Part shown: positions 24,641-35,816 of the stretch, in pieces
Numbering within the stretch: position 1 is the stretch's first letter
How the letters are laid out: each line of letters starts with the position of its first letter
Assembly: GCA_023334545.1 (NCBI GenBank)
Contig: JAADVB010000001.1
Location: forward strand, 62,001 to 126,000
Length of the DNA stretch: 64,000 nt
Direction: 5' to 3'
Source: Salisapilia sapeloensis
Lineage: Eukaryota > Oomycota > Peronosporomycetes > Peronosporales > Salisapiliaceae
Translations under genes and position numbers: made by a program
The notes under the pieces: generated by a model
Database searches by the model: none
What the model saw: only the letters and a program-made list of their open reading frames with translations
What the model was told of the DNA's origin: nothing

Positions 24641-25185
24641 ATGGGCAGTCGCACGAACAACGCCAACGCACGGGATGCGCTCTTCAATGGATCCTCCTCC
24701 CGTATCCAGGTATGTATCTGAGCGTGACAAACTTTGAGGCTGAATGTACTAACGTGTGGTACAGCCACATGAAGCACGGGATAACGGGGAACAGGCCAAG
24801 AAGATGCTGGAAGAGCAAAATGATGAACAGATAAGTCATCTTTCGCTACAGATTGGGCAGCTAAAGCAGGTGTGTAGCTTATGTACTACCGAATGCGCTC
24901 CTTGCTGACTTTTGGAATACAGTTATCGACCAATATCCATTCGGAAGTTCTCGACCAGAACCGATACCTCGATTCCATGGTAATCTATCATGACACTCCA
25001 CCACGAAACACAGCTAACGTTCACTACAGGGCAAAGATTTTGACAGCACGGAGAGCCTACTTGGTGGGACGATGAAACGCCTGGGCATCATGATGGACCA
25101 AGGCGGCAGTCGGCACATGCTCTACCTCATCGCCTTTGTCGTCGTCGTCTTCTTCCTCCTCTACCTTAGCATGCGATCGTACTAG
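24641..25185 (+). CDS. BET1: BET1-like Qc-SNARE, tail-anchored
   Basis: Four small exons (24641-24709, 24765-24869, 24923-24979, ~25030-25185) join in phase 0 to about 128 residues, the BET1 size. The protein starts MGSRTNNANARDALF, has a SNARE heptad region from NGEQAKKMLEEQNDEQ through LSTNIHSEVLDQNRYLD, with the expected zero-layer Gln in VLDQN, then KRLGIMMDQGGSRHMLY and a C-terminal membrane anchor (IAFVVVVFFLLYL). BET1 acts in vesicle fusion between the ER and Golgi. All introns are 53-55 bp. No single long reading frame covers the gene, so it is easily missed. Confidence 0.85.
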
Positions 25186-25306
25186 GCTAAAGCAATACAA
25201 CTGATAATTATCAAGTACCGATGCTGGTGCTTAGCTCTGAAGCGCAGCTAATCCCATGCAGCTAATTCTTTCCAAAACCTTTGTTTTACGATGCACCCAG
25301 TCTCTG

Positions 25307-25311
25307 ATTGG
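25307..25311. promoter_or_regulatory. ATTGG (CCAAT) box upstream of PP2C
   Basis: GATTGGTTAATTT sits about 98 bp before the PP2C start codon, a typical NF-Y distance. This is inference from sequence and position only. Confidence 0.4.
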
Positions 25312-25404
25312 TTAATTTACATCTTTAATTCCCGCCTGCTTTGTGGACGTTATACAAACTTTCTTCCAGGGAGACGAGCTACTTCTCCCTAGATCTACTC
25401 GACG

Positions 25405-26463
25405 ATGGGCAATTTCCTCGCAGCACCGATCACAGAGAAAGTGACGGAAACCGGATCTGGTAATGACCTGAGCTACGGCATCTCCGCCATGCAAGGCTGG
25501 CGCACGAGCATGGAAGACGCGCACGTCGCTGTCTTTGACTTTGCTGCCGAAGGGTCCCCGGCGAATCATATGCCCAAGGACTACTCGCTCTTTGCAGTCT
25601 GTGACGGCCATGGCGGGTCCCACGCAGCTGAAATGGCGTGTGAAATCCTTGCCGAAGTCTTTGCAGCGACTGCCGAGTCGCATCAGCTATTCAAAGATGG
25701 AAAGACGCCGACGCCAGAAGAGATCGGAAAAGCGTTGCGAGATGCATACTTGGACCTGGACCAGCGCATTAAGCGCTCAGAACAAGTCCAGCAAGGCATG
25801 GACCAGAGCGGGTGCACAGCCATCTCGGCTGTCGTTACGCCAACACATATCATCGTGGCCAACGCCGGCGACTCGCGCGGCGTCCTGGCGAAGAACGGAA
25901 AGACGGAACCCATGTCATACGACCACAAACCAATGAACGACACGGAGCGCCAGCGAATTGAAAAGGCTGGTGGCTTGGTCCGTGGCAACCGCGTGAACGG
26001 TGACTTGGCCGTTTCTCGTGCTCTTGGCGACTTTACGTACAAGCAGAGCGACGAGCTCAAGGACGAGGAGCAACAGGTGTCAGCTGAGCCAGAGGTCAAG
26101 ATCGAGAAGCGAGATGGGTCGGAAGAGTTCCTCGTCCTCGCTTGCGACGGTATCTGGGACGTCATGTCGAATGACGACGTGAACGCGCACGTCCGTGATT
26201 TGATGCAAAAGGGTGAGAACGACATGGGCTTGATCGCGGAAGACGTCATGGACGTGTGCCTCCGCTTAGGTAGTCGCGACAACATGAGCGTTGTCTTGAT
26301 TAAATTCCCTGCCGCCAAGATTGGCAGCGGCGAAGGCGTTGCCGGTATCCGTCGGGAACGAGAAAAGGAAGAGGAAGAAGCGAGGAAGCATGACGATAGC
26401 CCGAATACTCCGAAAGACATTATCGAAAGCCTGCCTGCCGCCAAGACCGACGGTAGTGCTTAA
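25405..26463 (+). CDS. PP2C-family Ser/Thr protein phosphatase
   Basis: Intronless, 352 residues. The metal-binding and catalytic motifs occur in order: GWRTSMEDAH (~residues 31-40), FAVCDGHGGS, SGCTAISAVV, VANAGDSRGVL, DHKP, LAVSRALGDF, LACDGIWDVMSNDD and SRDNMSVVLIKF. All Asp residues expected to hold the two Mn2+/Mg2+ ions appear present. The start MGNFLA fits an N-myristoylation site (Gly2), so membrane association is plausible. The acidic and basic C-terminal ~50 residues (many E/K/R, then PNTPKDIIESLPAA) lie outside the catalytic fold. The specific substrate cannot be told. Confidence 0.95.
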   Translation: MGNFLAAPITEKVTETGSGNDLSYGISAMQGWRTSMEDAHVAVFDFAAEGSPANHMPKDYSLFAVCDGHGGSHAAEMACEILAEVFAATAESHQLFKDGKTPTPEEIGKALRDAYLDLDQRIKRSEQVQQGMDQSGCTAISAVVTPTHIIVANAGDSRGVLAKNGKTEPMSYDHKPMNDTERQRIEKAGGLVRGNRVNGDLAVSRALGDFTYKQSDELKDEEQQVSAEPEVKIEKRDGSEEFLVLACDGIWDVMSNDDVNAHVRDLMQKGENDMGLIAEDVMDVCLRLGSRDNMSVVLIKFPAAKIGSGEGVAGIRREREKEEEEARKHDDSPNTPKDIIESLPAAKTDGSA

Positions 26464-26512
26464 GCTCTTAACAAGAAATAATCGCATTTTGGCTATCAGA
26501 GATACAATGCAC

Positions 26513-27766
26513 TTAATCTGTATGTTTCACATGGTGCGTAGGAGACGATGGCGCACTCCGTCGTTCACGATTGCTACTGGTGTGGGCTGTGTGGTTCGTC
26601 GGACGAGTGTACTTGGTCAAGTCCAAGTGGCGAAAGTACTCGATCGTGCGGCGCAAACCTTCTTCAATGTCGATGCGAGGCGTCCAGTCCAAGTGTGTTC
26701 TAGACATGTCTTAGTAGCTATCCGTAGGTAGAGGAGAGAAGGACGTGTACTGTGCGAGGGAAATGTCCGGTCGACGCAGCTTGGGGTCGTTAAGAGGGAG
26801 ATCTTGGAAGATGATCTGGCTCTTGGAACCAGACAGCCGGATGATCCTTTCAGCTAGCTCCAATACAGTCATTTCGTGTGGGTTGCCCAAGTTCATCGGA
26901 CCAACGGTGGATCGACAGGCCATAAATTTCACGATCCCATCGACGAGATCGTCCACGTAGCAAAAGGATCGTGTCTGTTGACCAGACCCGTAGATCGTAA
27001 TGTCTTCATTCGCTAGTGCTTGCATGATAAAGTTGCTAACGACACGACCATCGTAAGGATGCATGCCAGGGCCGTAGGTGTTAAAGATCCGACCGACACG
27101 AATGTCGAGGTTGTGCGTACGATGGTACTCAAAGAAGAGCGTTTCAGCTACTCGCTTGCCTTCATCGTAGCAAGCTCGGACACCCGTGCAACTGACACGT
27201 CCCCAGTAGTCTTCACTCTACACGACGAGTTAGATCGGATGATGGCAATATAAGATAAAGTCTACCTGTGGCGAGACTTCTGGATCACCATACACCTCGC
27301 TTGTGGACGCTTGGAAGATCCGAGCTTTGAGTCGTTTCGCTAGTCCTAACAAGTGCATGGCTCCCAAGAACGAGACTTTGGTCGTCTTAATCGGGTTGTA
27401 CTGATAATGCACTGGCGAGGCTGGACATGCTAGATTGTAGATCTCGTCGACCTCACACGAATATGGTTGTGTCACGTCGTGACGGATGAACTCAAAGTTC
27501 GGGTACTTTTGCTGCAGTCGAATCACAGTCACACGCTGACTTGTGAAGAGGTTGTCCAGGCAGATCACTTCATGACCTTGTTCGAGCAATCGCTGGCATA
27601 AATGCATGCCAATAAAACCAGCTCCACCGGCGACTAAAATACGTCGGAGACCTCCTTCTGGACGTAATTGGGGCGGCATTGGAATTGGAGCTGGCGGAGG
27701 TGGTGTCAGTGGCTGACTTTCTTCATCCTTGTCGGATGCGAGCGTGTCGTTGGTAAAGCTGGGCAT
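26513..27766 (-). CDS. UXS: UDP-glucuronate decarboxylase (UDP-xylose synthase)
   Basis: Exons 27766-27266, 27217-26751 and 26699-26513 give about 384 residues. It is an extended SDR enzyme: the NAD+-binding [11 protein letters not shown] near residue 45, the Ser region [10 protein letters not shown], and the catalytic Y-x-x-x-K in [30 protein letters not shown] and [18 protein letters not shown] are hallmark UXS blocks. The enzyme turns UDP-glucuronate into UDP-xylose for glycan synthesis. The N-terminus is Pro-rich with no clear membrane anchor, so a cytosolic form is more likely than a Golgi type II form. The C-terminal exon ([17 protein letters not shown]) completes the fold and adds a Ser/His-rich tail. 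The PP2C gene converges from 49 bp away. Confidence 0.92.
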
Positions 27767-28638
27767 GCGTACCGAGGACAGAATGAAACTTATGTGGTCC
27801 GAGTGTAGTCGAAGATTAAGTGACAGGCTCGTTTGTCACAGACTGCCACAGTCTCAGGCGAGATGCATGTAAACTGTGCGGTAGGCAGGTCTACTAGAGG
27901 TATCCCAGGTAGCAATTGATAATGGTGATGCTATGTAGAAAATTGATAGCAGGGTTTAGAATGACATTGGAAATCTTAGTAAGAAACAGGCTGCAGGAAG
28001 ATTGTGGACGAGTACATTCGAGTGAAGTTTTGCGACAGCCAAGAACGAGTTTCGTGCGAGCTGACGTTTCGCCTAGTTCAACCACATTCAAGTAGACATT
28101 CGATCTGGTTATCTCGTCGTTGTTTGCTGATTGTGGCAAAGTCCATTCGTCCCTGAAGTGTATCCTTGTTGCGAGTGCTAACGAGTACTTCTATGTATAT
28201 TTTCCTTTTTTTCATTTCCATGAACGGTGCTTCGAAACGGTCATGCGCATGAGCTACATAGAATCTGTGTTGAGAAGCTTGAATCCATGAGCAGGAGCAC
28301 ACTCTTCCGTTACCAGTCGTTAAAGACCTGACTGTTGGAACACATGGGAATCGGCATAAAATGAACTCCATGCCAACACTAGCTTTGTACGCTATAAATA
28401 TACCCTTCTTGGGCCCCGATCCCAACGTTCTCGTTCCAGTACCAGTCAACCCTTGTTCTCCAAGCAGACATCTCGAGATTCCTTGCCACTAGGAGATCCA
28501 ATACTTCAGCTTCTGAGACGAAGCTACTAAAATTCCAGTCGTACCATCGAAGGTTCAGATCACTCGGAGCTGAATATTCCTCGCTATTAATCCATTCAAC
28601 TACGCACTCACTTCACAATCGGACCTCGTACGACCGGA
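27767..28638. other. Intergenic region between UXS and the transporter gene
   Basis: These 872 bp separate two divergent genes. Short open frames exist on the minus strand (about 28,078-28,449) but show no family resemblance, no splice-supported continuation and a composition like non-coding sequence. I see nothing firm here. Confidence 0.4.
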
Positions 28639-30167
28639 ATGGCTTTTTATCATGAACAGAAGAAGAAGTCTTCCTTTGACGCGGCAGACGTCATGACGTC
28701 GTCGACGGCCAAACCGGTGGGGAAGACGTTCTCCGTGATGAATCTGCTTCAGGGTGCGATGACCAGTAAGCCTGGTGCACGCGCATCGACCGGTCGATCG
28801 GAATTCATGGTGCGATGAACTCTATCCTCGTATCTTATCTGGAAGTTAATGTCTTGCGTAGACGATCGTTCTCGTGACGCTCTGGTATATGTTCTCCGCC
28901 TCGGCGACGTTTACGAATAAAGTGCTCGTGAAGCAGCACCACGTCGCGGGGGAAATGCTCAATCTCTCCCATCTCTTCATCAGTCTCCTCCTCGACTGTA
29001 CGTCTACTCTCTTTCCTCTCCTATCCACTTTTTATTTACGCTACATGTAGTCACGATGCTGACGTTCCCCACGACTCGATCATCCGCTGCACCTTGGAGG
29101 ATGCAGTACATTTCGATGAAAACACTGCTGTGGTTTGTTCCGCTCAGCATGTTCTCCGTACTGGCAAAAGTCTTTACCTACTGGAGCTACGGCACCGTTC
29201 CCGTCTCCATTACCCACACGTGCAAGGTACTTTACTCCATGCACCATACCACTCCACAAGACTAACACAAGATATAGGCAAGCCAACCATTTTTCAACGT
29301 CCTGCTCGCATACACAGCGTACAACCAAAAGTTCTCCTGGACTACGTACTTGACGCTACTCCCGATCGTCGCTGGAGTCACCCTCGCCTCCATCTCGGAG
29401 ATCGGCATGAACGTACGTTTCTTTATCTCTACATCTACACTCTAGACAGAGCTGACATGATCGATTGAATAGAACATGGCTATTGGTGGCACGGTCTTTG
29501 CCGTCACATCCGCTCTGCTTGGCGTCATGCAGGTATGCCATCTTATTCATGCCTGTAGATAGCGTATACTCATCCACGTATTAGAGCATGTACGCAAAGT
29601 TCCTCCTTCGAAAAGGAATTGTCGGCGACAGTGTCAACGTACGTTTTCTATCAATACCTTCCTTTGTCTCGTTCCTCATCTCTCTTGTAGCTCCACTTTT
29701 ATAATGCTCTCATCTCCTTTGCGATCAACGCTCCATTGGCCGTTTGGAGCAACAGCACAGCATCTTCCTCGACGCAATTTACCGAAGAGCTGACGACACA
29801 AACGTGCGTTTATGTAATTTCCTTGCACATATTAGTCTCTAACTATTTCCATCGTAGATTCCCTTACTTGATGTGCATCGTCTGCAGTCTCATGTCATTC
29901 GTCGGAAGCTTTTGCTCTACCATCGTCCTTGGCGACGTCTCTGAACTCACGTTCTCCATCATGAGCACGATGAAACGTGTCGTCGTCATCCTCGGAGCAG
30001 TCGTCTACTTTGGCAACCCCGTGACGTTCCAGTCCGTTAGTGGCATGCTCCTCGCCATCAGCGGCGTCGGCGCCTACCAGATTATGAATATGAAGTCGAG
30101 ATCCAAGGACGCTCAGACGTTGCCGCATACCGTTCGAGACGTAGAAAAAGATAAATTGGCCGTATAG
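28639..30167 (+). CDS. TPT/SLC35-family sugar-phosphate or nucleotide-sugar transporter
   Basis: Eight exons (28639-28809, 28862-28997, 29051-29226, 29278-29412, 29473-29532, 29585-29638, 29691-29803, 29858-30167) join to about 384 residues with consistent phases. The protein has about ten hydrophobic segments and TPT-family blocks: SASATFTNKVLV in helix 1, VSITHTCKASQPFFNVLLAY (the conserved Thr-x-x-Lys...Pro-Phe-Phe loop) and LTLLPIVAGVTLASISE, then a second repeat half ending GNPVTFQSVSGMLLAISGV. The Lys in THTCKASQP aligns with the substrate-binding Lys of triose-phosphate and SLC35E-type transporters. Substrate and membrane (Golgi, ER or plastid-derived) cannot be read from sequence. Its 3' end is 59 bp from the NF-YC stop. 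Confidence 0.88.
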
Positions 30168-30226
30168 ACTCCGACATAGAAGAGATACTCAAGTCAAACA
30201 AAACGAATGGAATGCAAAATACTGTT

Positions 30227-31004
30227 TTATACATCGACACGGCCGAGGCCCAAGTCGTCCGTCGCTTCGTTCGTCGCTTCATTCGTCTCGTTCGCCGTGC
30301 CGTCGTTGCCAGTCAGACCTTCCATATCCGCAGACACTTGGCCATTCGAACTGTCTGTCGGCTGCTGCTGCAGACGCTGGTACTGCTGCACCAATTGCTG
30401 CTGCAGCTGCGGATTCGGGAATTGCATGCCCGAACTGGCGTTCTGTTGCAAGATCTGCTGCAGGATCGCAGCTTGCTGTTGTTGCAATTGCTGCTGGTAC
30501 ACGACTTGCGGGTCCATGCCAGCCTTTTTCGCCGGCTTCACGTCGTCGCGTGGGACGATATCGATGAGGAAGTCGAAAACGTCCGCTTTCGTCACGGCCA
30601 TGGCAATGTCGCTCCTTTGGAGCGTACGACGCTTGTTCTCTTCCGTATGAATCCACGCACGTAGACTCAGTTCGAGAATGAACATCTCGCATGCCTTCGC
30701 AAAGAGCATCGGGGCCTCAGCACTGATCATCTAGTCCAGTATAAGTTTTCCTATACCATGTTGATAGAAATGTATGTGGTCATACTCGAACGTCTTCGTC
30801 GGTCTTCATGATCTTCTTGATACGAGCGAGAGGTAGTTGATGCGTACGAAAGTCAAACGTGCTCGGGTCGACCTCGGAGATCTCCTGTACTTGTTGCTGC
30901 CAAAAGTTCTGCAACTGGAGCTGCTGCTGCTGCATTTGAGCCCTCTGGTTCTGGATCTGCATTTGCATTTGCATACTGTTTTGACTATCGTCTTCGTTCG
31001 ACAT
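30227..31004 (-). CDS. NF-YC: NF-YC (CCAAT-binding factor subunit C, HAP5)
   Basis: Exons 31004-30786 and 30730-30227 give about 240 residues. The histone-fold core begins [17 protein letters not shown] at the end of exon 1 and continues across the intron as [42 protein letters not shown] and [14 protein letters not shown], which is the NF-YC signature. Gln-rich stretches flank it on both sides (many Q residues between 30,350 and 30,500 and near 30,900-30,980), as in NF-YC activation regions. NF-YC pairs with NF-YB and then NF-YA to bind CCAAT. The C-terminus has a short repetitive Asn/Glu/Thr/Ala tract ([13 protein letters not shown]). Confidence 0.92.
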
Positions 31005-31224
31005 GCTACATAAGACCGAGTTAGTCATCATGGAAATACATCTCGGGCATGCCCTGCGCCTCAAGCAAGCTCATTGGGTACCTTGCGTTCGATGCTGGTT
31101 GGCCGATTACCTTCTCCAGTCTCCAATCGCTGTCTGCCTCTCGATTTTTATGAGCGTAGTTTTAGGATGGGCTAATTTGAACGTTCTAGAAATAGAGCAA
31201 TCTCCGCCAATCAGAATCCATAGA

Positions 31225-31981
31225 ATGAACGCTATTTCTGGGTTTATGCTCAACATCATGCCCTGGCATTGGCACTCGGAGGAACCAAAGGTACATGCAG
31301 ACAAGTTGCAGGTATATGGAGATGTTTTGATTAGATGCGTAAAAGTATGGTTTATTCAAACGCGATAGAATAAAGGAATTACTTTTAAGAAATGGCTACG
31401 TCAAAAGCGAAAGCAATGTCCAGATATAGATGATAATCAAGAACAGCAACCTGAACCTGTGCGTGGGAAAGAGATGACGAGAAAGCAATTACTGCGTTGG
31501 GCTCATGAAAAGCAGCGTAAACGTAAAAATGAGTCAGATACGAACAAGGACTTTACAGATGTCACCGATAAAGTAATCGTAGTCTTCATTCTACATGCTA
31601 AATTCCTGTACTCATTCACCTACAGCCTCGAATTAAGTATCCAAATCTGCATGTAAATCCGCCCAGCAAAGGCAAAAAGAAGGTTACCAAGCAGGACAAT
31701 AGCACGTTAAAGGTTCAAGCGCCCAAACATGTTGGTTTGCTTACATTCTGGTCACCTATGAAGACTAATGTGATGAGTAGACTCAGGAAGAAATTGTAAA
31801 TGCATACGAGTCATGGGCACAAAGGAAAAAGAGAGAAGATAACTATAGGGCTCTGGTGGCAAGAGTAGCAGAATTGGAACATAGAGAAGAGACATATCGT
31901 TCTCATGAACAAAATTGGCAACGCAAAGTAGTTGTCTGCGCATACTCGATCAACCGGGCGAATGCAAACATATTCAAATAA
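31225..31981 (+). CDS. Unknown basic, coiled-coil-forming protein
   Basis: I do not recognise this gene. Four exons (31225-31290, 31369-31572, 31626-31730, 31781-31981) join in phase 0 to about 191 residues. It starts MNAISGFMLNIMPWHWHSEE, runs into a very basic region (KKWLRQKRKQ, LLRWAHEKQRKRKN), then a Lys-rich linker (PPSKGKKKVTKQ) and a helical, heptad-like end (EIVNAYESWAQRKKRED, ARVAELEHREETYRSHEQN). The frame is open farther upstream, so the true start could lie before 31225. The codon pattern and four agreeing introns suggest it is real. It ends 29 bp from the convergent choline-transporter gene. Confidence 0.55.
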
Positions 31982-32010
31982 AGAGTTGCCAATACATTGG
32001 TATCTTAGAC

Positions 32011-34436
32011 CTAACTGTTATCATCGTCCAATTCACCTTTCTCCTCGTTCTCACCGTTCGTCGGTGACTTCACTGCGCCCACTTCGATGACTTTCGGCTT
32101 GCCAGACTTCCCGCCCATTATCTTCTGGAGTTCTTTGCTCATATACGCGCTCGATTTCCCATTGTTCATCTTCGTATCCACACAAAAGCAAAGCAAGATT
32201 GTATCAATCGCAGTTTCGTACACGTTGGCGAATGCAGAAGCAATGAGCCAGGATAACACACAAGAGCAAAGTACCGGTGCCAGAGGCGAAGTTACCGGTT
32301 CATCGCCCAAAAGGTTGCTTCGCTGCTTTCGCATTGACTCGGAGGATAGAATGGTGAAAATAATTATACCAGTCGAAAGCGTAATCGTCAGCTTCACAAG
32401 CAGGAGTAAGAAGAAGCTGATGGAGTTCACCACTGCAACACGAGCGACGTTCGAGACGATGAGACCAACTGCCTCCATGGAGGCTGAGCAAAAAGACTTT
32501 CCTTTCATAGCGATGATGATATAAGCATTCTTCGTCATGAATTTGAGACACTTTTCAAAGCACCAGAGGCAGCATTTGATTATCATGAAGGCAACTTTTA
32601 CAACGCGATTCGATTGTTGCAATTCCCTCGTGCTACATGGCAAATGATTTTTAGTCGTATGCTGTAAATACAAGTACAAAAGACTTACTTGCGCTCAATG
32701 TACTCAAAGATGAGGCGGAGTAGCTGAACGAAAGCGATGATAAATGAACCGAAAAGGAGAGAGCCCAAGCTAAATCGCAGAATCCATTTCAGCGCTCTAG
32801 CGATTGGAAACTTTGCCTCCATGTGACGCTTTCCGTCGTCTTCGATTGGAGTCCAGTAGTACTGGGCTACCGCTCCAGCAAGCACACATATTCCTACTGC
32901 CTGGATGAACTGATTTAGCCAAAGAAAGCCAAACGCGTGGTACACTAGCAAAACTTGTTGCAGCCGTTTTCCAGCCACGCTCTCCAATGCGCTCATGTCC
33001 ACATCACTCGAGCTTGTGTTCGTCGTATTAAGAGCAAGTTCCATTGTCGACTGAACGCTAGACGTAAGATCATCTGAACTGAGCAAATAAGCTCCAATTG
33101 CAGTCGCGTACCCCACCAACGTCAGGAACATGGTCGATGGTATCACTGGCCATGCTAGTAGCAATGGCATCTTTCGAATAGCGCGTGAGCTCTCCCGAAT
33201 GACAGCGATAGCAATCTTTACACGCTGTCTCATGGCCAGTAATACAAGGCAGACAACTACTGTCCCGACCCATAGCACATAGGCAACAACTTTAAACTGA
33301 GCCACATTTGCGTTTGGTGAATCCAGCAAGAGCTCCGCACGATCAGTTGAGTTAGCGCCTAAAGTTGATGCGGTGGAATTGAGAAAGTCGAGAGCTGAAC
33401 TGATATCTTCTGGAGGGATGATACCACCACGTACAGAGCAAAAGAGGCTCATCATAATCAAGACAAGAACAACACCCACGCAGGTGAACCACACGATGCA
33501 AGATGCAGCAACTTGGAGTAGGCCAAGCCATATTACGCCCAACAAAGCCGACCCCGCGCCAGCAACGAGGAGAATGAGGTATTTTGCTGTGTTCATATCA
33601 CTAAGGAAGCGACCCAAGGTTGCTACATGTGTCTGAAGCTGATCTGATACAGGTGAGCTCGAGGTTGCCTCGACTTCCCATACGGCTTTTTGGACTTGCT
33701 TCGTTCTACATACGAGAGTGCATTCTTCAGCAATATATAAATCTGCTGTACATGCTGGATCGGCATCCGGTGGATCTAAACATCTCTCTTCAAGCACGGT
33801 TTCATTCGATGACTTGATCGGTAGGCAGCGGAATAAGACAGATATAGTCTCCTGGGCTGATGTCCAGCAAATGGAATCATCGTAAGAGCAGGTAGATGTA
33901 CCTGGCTCAGGACAGGCGTTGACACAGATTCCAAAGAGCGGTGCCGAGGTGAAAGGAATCCCTTGAGCTGCAGCAGCGATGATGTCTTCATCCAAGCGTG
34001 GATAAACGATAAACTGTTTATCCACTAGCTCACCATCGCCGCATGTGTTCCCGTTATAATCTTTTGCATACACCAAGCTATACGAGAGGAGTTAGCAAAT
34101 GGTACGATAATGGTATTGAAAGATGTACCTGTGAGGGTTTCCAGATTGAAGAGCAACAAATGCCACTACTGCCTGTAATTGAAAGTACGGAAACATTAGA
34201 TCAGAGCGGGATAAAATAATATGACATGAGAGCGCCGTACCATTCCAATCCAGTAAACGATAAAGATTGGAATGCATATAACATCCCGACATCTAGTTAA
34301 ACATCAAACCATGAGCTGATTCAATGAACGAAGTACAAATGGTGATCAAATACCTTCGCTCACTTGTGTTTGCCAGCGCGCTTTGTACATTACCTTCGTC
34401 CTCTGTCTTGGAGAAGCAGCCTAAACAACCTGCCAT
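32011..34436 (-). CDS. Choline transporter-like protein (CTL/SLC44 family)
   Basis: Exons 34436-34354, 34292-34241, 34172-34129, 34077-32689 and 32632-32011 give about 729 residues, the CTL size. The N-terminus, MAGCLGCFSK, is followed by the CTL block CRDVICIPIFIVYWIGM and a large extracellular loop with many Cys (~residues 60-200), including VYAKDYNGNTCGDG. About ten hydrophobic segments follow. The last exon has the most diagnostic motif, CLWCFEKCLKFMTKNAYII, then IAMKGKSFCSASMEA. CTL proteins move choline or related amines, though some may have other roles. The C-terminus is charged (NEEKGELDDDNS). The first three coding exons are short and only visible through their splice signals. Confidence 0.9.
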
Positions 34437-34540
34437 GGCAATTTTGATATCGAGAGGACGTGGATATGCATGAAACGATTGATTAGAAACTTTAAGTTGA
34501 AACGAATTAAGCTTTATCCTTTGTAGGCTACTGTGGTTAA

Positions 34541-35749
34541 ATGGATGGATATGGTGACAAAAACGATCATGTGCCTTTGGAGTTTTTACGCGGGGCGGAG
34601 TCTAAGGCATATGCATCCACTCTCAATCTGCGCGGGATCCAATCGACTCGTACTACGCATTCATTTGCCGATGATATACCGCGAAGACAACGAGAATTTG
34701 CAGCTCAGTTGCTGCTAAGACGGCTACAACAAGCACAAGACGACGATTCACCGCCGAATCTTCATGAGCGATTGCTCGCTGAATACAATTCGCAACCAGA
34801 TTACCAAAAGTCAGTCGCACTCCAACCCAGGCCACCGCGTATTAAGCGTCCTTCATCTAGCAAGAAAAGCGATATCGAGGTGGATAAGCTTGAAGATCCG
34901 GCCATAAACGCTCCTTCTCGAGTGCTAGTAGACGTCAAAGGAAATCATTACCGCTTACACGGTATACCAGATAGAAATAGTCACAAACGAGATGTAGTTC
35001 GCAACCGAAAACGAGAGGAGGAAATCCAGCAGTTCAGACGCCGGTTGCGGCTAGAACTGTCTGAGCAACAAACTGCTCTGAAAACGCGTGCAAAGGAAGT
35101 GGAGGACTCTATTGCTTACTCTCAAGCCTCGAGAACACGTAAAGTAGGTACCACACGTGTTGACAAAGTCGAATTACCGAATAATCCTGAATCGCGTCCA
35201 GTGGTATCGATGCCTGCATGCAAGGCCCATTCCTCCAGCGTATATTCAGAACCCTTTGCTCCTCGTGATGTTGCAGTTAATAATACAGTCTCTCCGGCTG
35301 TAGCAGAATCTATGCGTGAGCTTAGGCAGTACGCACGGTTAAAAGATGAAGACATAGATGATAAGCGAAATGATTTCCGCCAGCACCAGATTTTGGAACA
35401 TAAGAAGACCGTTGCACGTTCAAACACGAGCCGACCGACGTTCCTCTCTGCGCTTCGCCTTGATGAAGTTGAAGAGGTGGAAGAATGTAAGCAACTTCCT
35501 TTGTCATTGACTGAAAGAGAGCCCATCGAGAGAATTCGGTCACCACGAGAAGCTAAACAAAGTTCACGACGATGGAAACCTACAGGAGAAGGGCGATATA
35601 ATGTTCCTTATCAAGACCTGAACTTGGACAGTAGGCTAGGTGGCGGCTTTACGAAAAGTAAATGTGCGTCAGCGAAACGTAGGGACAAAAGCTCGCAAGA
35701 ATCGCTCGGTCTCACCATCACAAATAATGTACAAAAGAAAGCGTCATAA
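34541..35749 (+). CDS. Unknown charged, helical protein
   Basis: Intronless, 402 residues, no family recognised. It is rich in Arg, Glu, Gln and Ser. Parts look helical and coiled-coil-like: IPRRQREFAAQLLLRRLQQA near residues 46-65, VVRNRKREEEIQQFRRRLRL near 155-175, and SMRELRQYARLKDEDIDDK near 252-270. A more ordered patch is RVLVDVKGNHYRLHGIP (~127-143). There is no signal peptide or membrane segment. Cytoskeletal or flagellar proteins of zoosporic protists often look like this, but that is only a guess. It starts 104 bp from the divergent choline-transporter start. Confidence 0.7.
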   Translation: MDGYGDKNDHVPLEFLRGAESKAYASTLNLRGIQSTRTTHSFADDIPRRQREFAAQLLLRRLQQAQDDDSPPNLHERLLAEYNSQPDYQKSVALQPRPPRIKRPSSSKKSDIEVDKLEDPAINAPSRVLVDVKGNHYRLHGIPDRNSHKRDVVRNRKREEEIQQFRRRLRLELSEQQTALKTRAKEVEDSIAYSQASRTRKVGTTRVDKVELPNNPESRPVVSMPACKAHSSSVYSEPFAPRDVAVNNTVSPAVAESMRELRQYARLKDEDIDDKRNDFRQHQILEHKKTVARSNTSRPTFLSALRLDEVEEVEECKQLPLSLTEREPIERIRSPREAKQSSRRWKPTGEGRYNVPYQDLNLDSRLGGGFTKSKCASAKRRDKSSQESLGLTITNNVQKKAS

Positions 35750-35816
35750 GAGTTTATGGTTCATGGTTCATGGTCACTCTCTTTTAAGTTTATTCCTATC
35801 CGAATACCAAAGTACA

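Noticed and set aside
25683..26444. 253-residue open frame on the minus strand
   Set aside because: It lies opposite PP2C and is Ser/Arg-rich without motifs.
28078..28449. 123-residue minus-strand frame in the UXS-transporter gap
   Set aside because: No known motif and no splice-supported continuation; too weak to call.
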